A stretch of 64,000 bases of DNA from the NCBI RefSeq assembly GCF_005930355.1, contig NZ_VDBO01000001.1:2029135-2093134 (forward strand). The letters run 5' to 3'. The translations under genes were made by a program, and so were the position numbers. Source of the stretch: Paenibacillus sinopodophylli. GTDB lineage: Bacteria; Bacillota; Bacilli; Paenibacillales; Paenibacillaceae. Below the pieces are notes generated by a model. The model did not search any database and was not told the DNA's origin. It saw only the letters and a program-made list of their open reading frames with translations. This document shows, in pieces, positions 59,019 to 64,000 of the stretch; the stretch's first letter is position 1; every line of letters begins with the position of its first letter.

Positions 59019-59475
59019 GTGTGTTTCTCTCCTCTCTGCTCTTCGGCAAATCACAGCCATTAATGGAACAGCTTTGCTCGGTTGAGCCAAACCATTCATA
59101 TCTTCGATTCGCGACATAGCGGTACAGGCGATCTGCAATACGGCTCATGCCAGGAATACGATAGAAAGCGGACAGCCAGCGAAAGCCCTTCACCGTCCTC
59201 AATATTCTTACAACACCGTCTGCACCCGCATACAGCTTCCCTTGATCATCAACAACATGCATTTTTTCATATAACACAGCCATATCTAGCTTCGTGCTTC
59301 GCGGTAAAAGCTGTACCGAATCTTCCACCGACTCCAGTTGCTGGATTTGAATGAATTGCAAGTCTGCTCTTGATGGAAGCTCCTTTAGCTTTGCTACAGA
59401 AGCTAGGCATAGGTTGCAATACCCGTCGTACAGCACATAGAGTTTCTCTTTCGCTAAGCCATGCGCTTTACCCAT
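59008..59475 (-). CDS. DCC family thiol-disulfide oxidoreductase-like protein (DUF393)
   Basis: This 155-residue protein has the DxxCxxC motif that names the family (YDGYCNLCLASV, near residue 16). Members are thioredoxin-like and may act in disulfide exchange; the true partner is unknown. A C-terminal segment contains additional cysteines (STEQSCSINGCDL). It lies between ruvB and the SpoIID-like gene and overlaps the latter, so it may be co-expressed with export of the cell-wall enzyme (inference). Confidence 0.85.
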   Translation of the reverse strand: MGKAHGLAKEKLYVLYDGYCNLCLASVAKLKELPSRADLQFIQIQQLESVEDSVQLLPRSTKLDMAVLYEKMHVVDDQGKLYAGADGVVRILRTVKGFRWLSAFYRIPGMSRIADRLYRYVANRRYEWFGSTEQSCSINGCDLPKSREERNTHGK

Positions 59476-59481
59476 TGTTCG

Positions 59482-60483
59482 TTACCTCCCTGGAATAGGC
59501 AGCCCCAAATGCCGATAGGCATTATCTGTCGCAATTCTTCCGCGAGGCGTCCGCTGAAGGAATCCAATCTGCATCAAATAGGGTTCATAGACATCTTCAA
59601 TGGTTTGGCTTTCTTCTCCAATGGTTGCTGCAATGGTATCAAGGCCAACCGGCCTGCCAGCAAATGTCGTTATCATCGCTTGCAGCATTTTGAAATCGAT
59701 TAGATCAAGACCCATCGGATCAACCTGCAGCAGCTCTAGTGCAGATCTCGCTAAATCATGCGTAATGATACCGTCCCCGCGAACCTGTGCAAAGTCTCTT
59801 ACGCGCTTCAGAAGGCGGTTTGCAATTCTCGGTGTTCCCCGTGAGCGCATCGCAATTTCTCCCGCCGCCTCACCGACAATGCTGACATTCAGAATCTCAG
59901 CCGTTCTAGCAACGATGAATGCCAATTCATCAATTGTATAAAACTCAAGTCTGCTGACCACACCAAAGCGGTCGCGAAGCGGTGCCGAAAGCAAGCCTGC
60001 CCGCGTTGTCGCACCAATTAATGTAAACGGCGGCAAATCCAATCTTACCGAACGGGCACTCGGACCTTTCCCGATCATAATATCAAGAGCAAAATCCTCC
60101 ATCGCCGGGTACAACACTTCCTCAACCGTCCGGTGCAGGCGATGAATCTCATCGATAAAAAGCACATCCCCCTCCTGCAAATTCGTCAGCAGCGCTGCTA
60201 GATCACCAGGCCGCTCAATGGCTGGTCCAGACGTCGTTCGCAAGCTTACTCCAAGCTCGTTCGCAATAATATTGGAAAGTGTTGTTTTGCCCAGCCCAGG
60301 AGGCCCGTACAAGAGTACATGATCAAGCGATTCCTTGCGAAGCTTCGCTGCTTCAATATAGACCTTCAAGTTTTCCTTGGCCTTCGATTGTCCAATATAT
60401 TCGGCCAGATAACGAGGACGCAGGCTGAGCTCAACAGTCTGGTCTTCCATCATCAGGTTGGCGGAAATGATTCGATCATCCAT
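59482..60483 (-). CDS. ruvB: Holliday junction branch migration ATPase RuvB
   Basis: RuvB is the AAA+ motor that drives branch migration with RuvA. It has 333 residues. Walker A is [17 protein letters not shown], Walker [11 protein letters not shown], sensor 1 is [19 protein letters not shown], and the C-terminal winged helix has [21 protein letters not shown]. It is encoded 19 bp after ruvA. Confidence 0.97.
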   Translation of the reverse strand: MDDRIISANLMMEDQTVELSLRPRYLAEYIGQSKAKENLKVYIEAAKLRKESLDHVLLYGPPGLGKTTLSNIIANELGVSLRTTSGPAIERPGDLAALLTNLQEGDVLFIDEIHRLHRTVEEVLYPAMEDFALDIMIGKGPSARSVRLDLPPFTLIGATTRAGLLSAPLRDRFGVVSRLEFYTIDELAFIVARTAEILNVSIVGEAAGEIAMRSRGTPRIANRLLKRVRDFAQVRGDGIITHDLARSALELLQVDPMGLDLIDFKMLQAMITTFAGRPVGLDTIAATIGEESQTIEDVYEPYLMQIGFLQRTPRGRIATDNAYRHLGLPIPGR

Positions 60484-60502
60484 TAGCTTTCATCTCCTTC
60501 CG

Positions 60503-61138
60503 TTACCCTTTGAACAGCTGCTGCAGCGCCCGTTTCATTAATGCATCCACTGTTTCCTCGGACGTCACGCTGTGCTGCAAGCCAAGCCACGCCTTATCCA
60601 GCTCCGCTGCTGTGTAGCCTAGCGCCGTTAGCCCTTCTCTCGCTTCCTGCCATGCAGTGCCAGCCCCTTGGCCAGAATGTCTACTCGAAGTAAGATCAAG
60701 CGCAACGCCGGCTGCCGTAAGCAAGCCACCATCTAAGCCTGCGCCTACCAGCTTATCCTTCAAGTCCAGAATCATGCGCTGCGCCGTCTTTTTCCCAATT
60801 CCAGGAAGTTTCGTTAAAAAGGCAATATTCTCCTGCTGAATGGCTGCAATAACAGCGTCCGGTCTTCCTCCTGACAGAATGCCCAATGCAACGCGAGGTC
60901 CTATTCCCGACACCTCGAGCAGCTTGCGGAACAAAGTTTGCTCCTCTCTGGTCTCGAAACCGAATAACAGTATCGCGTCCTCACGTACGTTGTGGTGAAT
61001 ATACACAGTAATCGGCTCTTCCTTCTTCGCGAATACGTACGGATTAGGAGTAAATACGCGATAGCCGGTATCTCTCACATCCAGCACGATATATTCGGCT
61101 TCCAGATGGACAACATTGCCTCTCAAAAAATCAATCAC
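60503..61138 (-). CDS. ruvA: Holliday junction DNA-binding protein RuvA
   Basis: RuvA binds four-way junctions as a tetramer and loads RuvB. The GTG start overlaps the ruvC stop as GTGA, giving 211 residues (VIDFLRGNVVHLEAEYIVLD). Helix-hairpin-helix motifs VSGIGPRVALGILSG and LPGIGKKTAQRMILDL are visible, and the C-terminal domain that contacts RuvB ends the protein (LTALGYTAAELDKA). A GGGGTG ribosome-binding site lies inside the end of ruvC. Confidence 0.95.
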   Translation of the reverse strand: MIDFLRGNVVHLEAEYIVLDVRDTGYRVFTPNPYVFAKKEEPITVYIHHNVREDAILLFGFETREEQTLFRKLLEVSGIGPRVALGILSGGRPDAVIAAIQQENIAFLTKLPGIGKKTAQRMILDLKDKLVGAGLDGGLLTAAGVALDLTSSRHSGQGAGTAWQEAREGLTALGYTAAELDKAWLGLQHSVTSEETVDALMKRALQQLFKG

Positions 61139-61638
61139 GAGCGATTCACCCCATTTATTTTGTCGTTCAAAACGACGGAATGCGCATGACAAATGGCCAC
61201 CGCAAGCGCATCGGCCACATCATCCGGCTTCGGTACTGCCGCAAGCTTCAAAAACATTTTGACCATTTCCTGCACCTGCTTCTTCTCTGCTTTCCCGTAG
61301 CCTACTACAGCTTGCTTAACCTGAAGCGGTGTATATTCGCCAATCGGCAGCCCGCGCTGCGCTGCAGCTAATATAATAGCGCCTCTAGCCTGTGCCACTT
61401 CGAAGGCCGTGGTCACATTTCGGTTGAAGAACAGCTTCTCCACACCGACTGTATCCGGTTTATATTTATCCATTAATGCACCCGCAGACTCGTAAATCTG
61501 AAGCAAGCGCTGCTCAGGGGGCGTGTGGGCTTCCGTCTGAATCGCACCGTATTGAACGGGCGTAAGCTTATGGCCAATCTTATCTATGAATCCAAATCCA
61601 ACAATCGCATAACCAGGGTCAATTCCAAGAACGCGCAA
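61135..61638 (-). CDS. ruvC: Crossover junction endodeoxyribonuclease RuvC
   Basis: RuvC is the resolvase that cuts Holliday junctions symmetrically. It has 167 residues with the catalytic acidic residues in place: Asp7 (LGIDPGYAIVGFG), Glu near 67 (VGVEKLFFNRN) and the Asp pair in PKPDDVADALAVAI near 138-141. It forms an operon ruvC-ruvA-ruvB. Most Bacilli lack RuvC and use RecU, so its presence is a lineage character of note. Confidence 0.95.
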   Translation of the reverse strand: MRVLGIDPGYAIVGFGFIDKIGHKLTPVQYGAIQTEAHTPPEQRLLQIYESAGALMDKYKPDTVGVEKLFFNRNVTTAFEVAQARGAIILAAAQRGLPIGEYTPLQVKQAVVGYGKAEKKQVQEMVKMFLKLAAVPKPDDVADALAVAICHAHSVVLNDKINGVNRS

Positions 61639-61759
61639 ACGGTCATCTCCTCAAAAACTTGCTTTCTCCATTCCAAACACTGAAAGTTGCTTCATCTATT
61701 ATAGCAAAAGATAAGAGGAATGAGAACGCGCGTTTGATATTTCAGTCCATACGTGAGCA

Positions 61760-61796
61760 AAAAGAGGCTGCACATCGCTGTGCAGCCTCTTATTTC
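61760..61796 (-). terminator. Terminator after bofC
   Basis: On the minus strand AAGAGGCTGCACA-GCGA-TGTGCAGCCTCTT is followed by TTTG, a 13-bp perfect stem. Confidence 0.88.
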
Positions 61797-61809
61797 GCAG
61801 GTTCGAAGT

Positions 61810-62445
61810 CTAGTAGGCTGGCTTCATTACCTTCTGATTTTGTTCAATAGCGTAGTCACTAAACGTGGACAATACGCTGTTGAATTCTTCTATGTCGTTA
61901 ATTCGTATACCTTTGGTGAGCTGATCCAGCTTGTCCTGAGGGAGACTGCTCTCCATATAATGCACATCTAGTTGGAAAAAGGTTCGAACCACCTTTTCTT
62001 TCTTCGGTATTCCGTCATATAGACTGAAATTTCCTAGCTTGTCCACCCCCATATATGCATTTGCTTTGCAATGCTCAGACAAATCTTCCACGCGCTGTTC
62101 AACGTGCACGATGCTATTCGTCTGATCAAGTACTGCCGTCCAATCTGGATGGCTTTGCAACAGACTAGCTACCTGTTTACCCATCATCCGTCCAAGCGGC
62201 TTTGATTCCTCGCCGCATACATAAATACGTCGCAGTTCAACTGACAGCGGTTCTTTCCCAAGCTCCAGCTTGTTGATAACGCTCTCTATTCCAGCAACTT
62301 GTGGAGCTGCCTCAGCAAGCTCTCCTTGTGTGAGCATTAAACCACCTGCCAATAAGAGAGGCAGCAATCCTCCAAGACTCCAAGTTGGTCGACGCTTTCT
62401 CCGGAGCTGCTTTTTCAAGTTTTTCCAAAGGCTGAATTCCATCAT
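61810..62445 (-). CDS. BofC-like forespore intercompartmental signalling protein
   Basis: This is a secreted or membrane-anchored protein of about 211 residues from the ATG after AAAGGGG. A basic N-terminus (RRKRRP) and one hydrophobic segment (about 23-40) end in an Ala-rich cleavage-like site. The BofC C-terminal domain with VRTFFQLDVHYMESSLPQD follows near 150-170. BofC in B. subtilis lies between ruvA and safA and restrains the SpoIVB signalling protease that triggers pro-sigma-K processing. The two cysteines (VCGEES and EHCKAN) could form a disulfide. Confidence 0.85.
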   Translation of the reverse strand: MMEFSLWKNLKKQLRRKRRPTWSLGGLLPLLLAGGLMLTQGELAEAAPQVAGIESVINKLELGKEPLSVELRRIYVCGEESKPLGRMMGKQVASLLQSHPDWTAVLDQTNSIVHVEQRVEDLSEHCKANAYMGVDKLGNFSLYDGIPKKEKVVRTFFQLDVHYMESSLPQDKLDQLTKGIRINDIEEFNSVLSTFSDYAIEQNQKVMKPAY

Positions 62446-62512
62446 TGGGAAGACCCCTTTATTATATTTTTTGATAGTATGCGCCAATATTACATAAATA
62501 TGCAAAGAATAA

Positions 62513-62592
62513 ATTACGCTTACAACTCCCGTTCAAACTTACTCTTACGACATTCCAATCTCATAAGCGTACATATGCGCTTACAGGTCACT
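62513..62592 (+). repeat. Family B repeat, copy 1
   Basis: AATTACGCTTACAACTCCCGTTCAAACTTACTCTTACGACATTCC, then CATAAGCGTACATATGCGCTTACAG. It shares the ACTTACTC-TACGACATTCC core with copy 2 and the CATATGCGCTTACAG hairpin arm with the copy at 36639. Confidence 0.75.
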
Positions 62593-62606
62593 AATTATGG
62601 TATTTT

Positions 62607-62698
62607 GGCTGCTGTAAGAGCACATTTGCGCATACAGCTCCCGTCCAAACTTACTCCTACGACATTCCGACCCCATAAACAGGTATGAGTGCTTACTG
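62607..62698 (+). repeat. Family B repeat, copy 2
   Basis: CTGCTGTAAGAGCACATTTGCGCATACAGCTCCCGTCC and AACTTACTCCTACGACATTCC form a copy adjacent to the first. No gene is seen in the 62506-62780 gap. Confidence 0.75.
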
Positions 62699-62730
62699 CA
62701 ACCATTTTAGCTTCAAATCATTTCCTAAAC

Positions 62731-62773
62731 AAAATAAAAATGCCCCAATAACCGTATTTGGTCATCGGGGCTG
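62731..62773 (-). terminator. Terminator of the SafA-like gene
   Basis: On the minus strand AGCCCCGATGACCAAATACGG...TATTGGGGC is followed by ATTTTTATTTT. Confidence 0.8.
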
Positions 62774-62780
62774 ACTTTAA

Positions 62781-64000
62781 TTAACGATTAAGCCAAGGCT
62801 GGTTACCGCGGTTTTTCGTCTTATTCGGACGGGAAGACACGGTGCGGATAACTGCTTTTTTAGCATTTTTCCGTTGAACAACTGTTTTTATAGGTTTCTC
62901 TTGTTCCAGCTCCACTTGCTTTTCCGTATTCTGATCCGAACGATTGCCCTTACAACCGCAATCCGCTTGATTCGCATCGTTAGCACCTGCCGTTTGTGGC
63001 CAGCCCGGATAAGGCGGATAAGACGGATAGCCGTAACCATAACCGTTGTCATGCTGAGCCTGAGCTGGCATGATCATACTCTGACCCCCGTAGCCATATC
63101 CATAGCCATAATCAGGCTGGAAATTGGCAGGGGATACAAAGCCTTGGTTTGGCTGCGCTGCAAATGGTGCTACCATTCCTTGGTTTGGCTGCACTGCTAA
63201 CGGTGATACCATTCCTTGGTTTGGCTGCGCTGCAAACGGCGATACCATTCCTTGGTTTGGCTGTGCTGCAAACGGCGATACGATTCCTTGGTTTGGCTGC
63301 GCTGCTAACGGCGATACCATTCCTTGGTTTGGCTGCACTGCTAACGGCGATACCATTCCTTGGTTTGGCTGTGCTGCAAACGGCGATACCATTCCTTGGT
63401 TTGGATGCGCTGCAAACGGCGATACCATTCCTTGGTTTGGATGCGTTGCAAACGGCGATACCAAGCTTTGGTTCGGCATTGCTGCAGCTCCGGCAACCAA
63501 ATGACTATTCTCATTAACGTCCTGCTGGAGCGGATTCACGCCATGATAGCCATATCCCCATCCCGGGCCTGCCGTGGTCGGCAAAGTAGATGGAGAAGGA
63601 TAGCTTCCGACAAATACGGTGCCCGGCGGGCAATCAAATGGCGCTTCGTTGCCTTCTCCCAGCGGACTTACCGTACTGCCGAACGGAACAGGCTGCTGCC
63701 AGCCGCCATATCCGTAACCATGCCCTGTTTGTGCCGGCATCGTCATTGGATGACCATATCCATAGCCACCGAAAGCAGGTTGCTGCTGAACAGGTGAAAC
63801 CGATTCAGGAGCTTTCGGCAAATCATATAATGATAATGCTTCCGTTGCCGGTATGCCATATTGCTTGAACAAATCAACGTTCGGTTTATATTCCGAATGA
63901 ATAGGCTGAAGCTTCTTCTCAACAGGTTTTTCAATCGGCAACGCTTTTTTCGCCGGTTCGACTGCCGCGGCCTTAGGTGCAGGCAACGGCGCAGGCTTCA
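62781..64000 (-). CDS. SafA-like spore coat assembly protein, C-terminal part (cut by window edge)
   Basis: The frame is open to the window edge, so the N-terminus, where a LysM domain is expected, is missing. Visible are a Lys/Pro/Ala-rich linker, the segment YKPNVDLFKQYGIPATEAL, Gly/Tyr-rich stretches (GYGYGH, GWGYGY), ten tandem 12-residue repeats (63114-63473), a CGCKG cysteine motif and a basic end (VVQRKNAKKAVIRTV). SafA and CotE-type proteins assemble the spore coat, and the gene sits beside bofC as safA does in B. subtilis. The call rests on that and on composition, since LysM itself is not seen. Confidence 0.72.
   Translation of the reverse strand, partial: KPAPLPAPKAAAVEPAKKALPIEKPVEKKLQPIHSEYKPNVDLFKQYGIPATEALSLYDLPKAPESVSPVQQQPAFGGYGYGHPMTMPAQTGHGYGYGGWQQPVPFGSTVSPLGEGNEAPFDCPPGTVFVGSYPSPSTLPTTAGPGWGYGYHGVNPLQQDVNENSHLVAGAAAMPNQSLVSPFATHPNQGMVSPFAAHPNQGMVSPFAAQPNQGMVSPLAVQPNQGMVSPLAAQPNQGIVSPFAAQPNQGMVSPFAAQPNQGMVSPLAVQPNQGMVAPFAAQPNQGFVSPANFQPDYGYGYGYGGQSMIMPAQAQHDNGYGYGYPSYPPYPGWPQTAGANDANQADCGCKGNRSDQNTEKQVELEQEKPIKTVVQRKNAKKAVIRTVSSRPNKTKNRGNQPWLNR
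63114..63473 (-). repeat. Ten tandem 36-bp repeats coding NQGMVSPFAAQP
   Basis: Ten in-frame units of 12 residues, consensus NQGMVSPFAAQP, with small changes (SPLAVQP, VAPFAAQP, GIVSP, NQSLVSPFATHP at one edge and NQGFVSPANFQP at the other). The central units are almost identical in DNA, which suggests recent slippage or unequal crossing-over. Confidence 0.95.

Noticed and set aside
63114..63473. CRISPR-like regular spacing of about 36 bp
   Set aside because: The units abut without unique spacers, and they are in frame with a protein.
63124..63504. Long plus-strand open frames (126 and 122 codons) opposite the SafA-like repeats
   Set aside because: They are mirror frames of the 36-bp coding repeat, read as monotonous WFGCAANGDTIP or FLGLAALQTAIP units. 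No ribosome-binding site was seen, and the minus-strand frame extends well beyond the repeat.

Overview
The window looks like chromosomal core sequence of an endospore-forming Bacillota of the Paenibacillaceae type (Paenibacillus or Cohnella-like). The evidence is gene content and order: the run iscS-cymR, alaS-ireB-ruvX-DUF1292-mltG-U32, hisS-aspS-tcdA-rarA, relA-apt-recJ, secD/secF, comN-spoVB-DUF421-yrzE-like-yajC-tgt-queA, ruvAB-bofC-safA matches, from memory, the B. subtilis yrr/yrv/yrb region. It differs in having separate secD and secF, a ruvC gene before ruvAB, and a mid-range base composition. The assignment is inferred from gene order, not from a marker gene. No rRNA, tRNA, CRISPR array, prophage or insertion sequence was seen.

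Layout. 1-1901: a MarR regulator, a BMP-type solute-binding lipoprotein and the first codons of its ABC ATPase. 2127-7027: a urease operon ureABCFGD (minus strand) with no ureE. 7576-9261: ilvD. 9428-10854: ECF sigma factor and zinc-finger anti-sigma pair. 10983-16042: polysaccharide deacetylase, AI-2E family permease, a small monooxygenase-like protein and a class B penicillin-binding protein. 16341-18578: a chemoreceptor. 18746-30267 (minus): tRNA-modification U32 pair, MltG, two DUF1292 proteins, RuvX, IreB, AlaS under T-box control, permease, zinc ribbon, PRC-barrel protein, cysteine desulfurase and CymR. 30468-35146: an apparent synteny break holding mnmA (plus), a CNNM/CBS protein (minus) and copCD (plus). 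35227-50778 (minus): rarA, tcdA, aspS and hisS (T-box), a 56-residue unknown, dtd, relA, apt, recJ, a cation efflux protein, secF, secD, comN. 51111-62445: spoVB-like, DUF421, TIGR04086 protein, yajC, tgt, queA, SpoIID-like protein, DCC protein, ruvB, ruvA, ruvC, bofC. 62781-64000: 3' part of a SafA-like spore coat gene with 12-residue tandem repeats.

The most unusual non-genic signal is an interspersed element of about 97 bp made of two hairpin modules. Ten complete, partial or chimeric copies occur in the 64 kb. Its second stem keeps pairing while its bases change between copies, and several copies sit just upstream of start codons inside operons. Two smaller families (a CTGTAAG/CTTACAG hairpin repeat and a GGTTTTGC/GCAAAACC palindrome repeat) also occur, and one locus is a chimera of the first two families.

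Functionally the window joins nitrogen acquisition (urease), branched-chain amino acid synthesis, sulfur transfer (CymR, IscS, MnmA), tRNA charging and modification (AlaS, AspS, HisS, TcdA, Tgt, QueA, U32 pair, MnmA), stringent response, Sec export, Holliday junction processing, and cell-wall and spore functions. Most starts given here were chosen from ribosome-binding sites and are often shorter than the longest reading frame.
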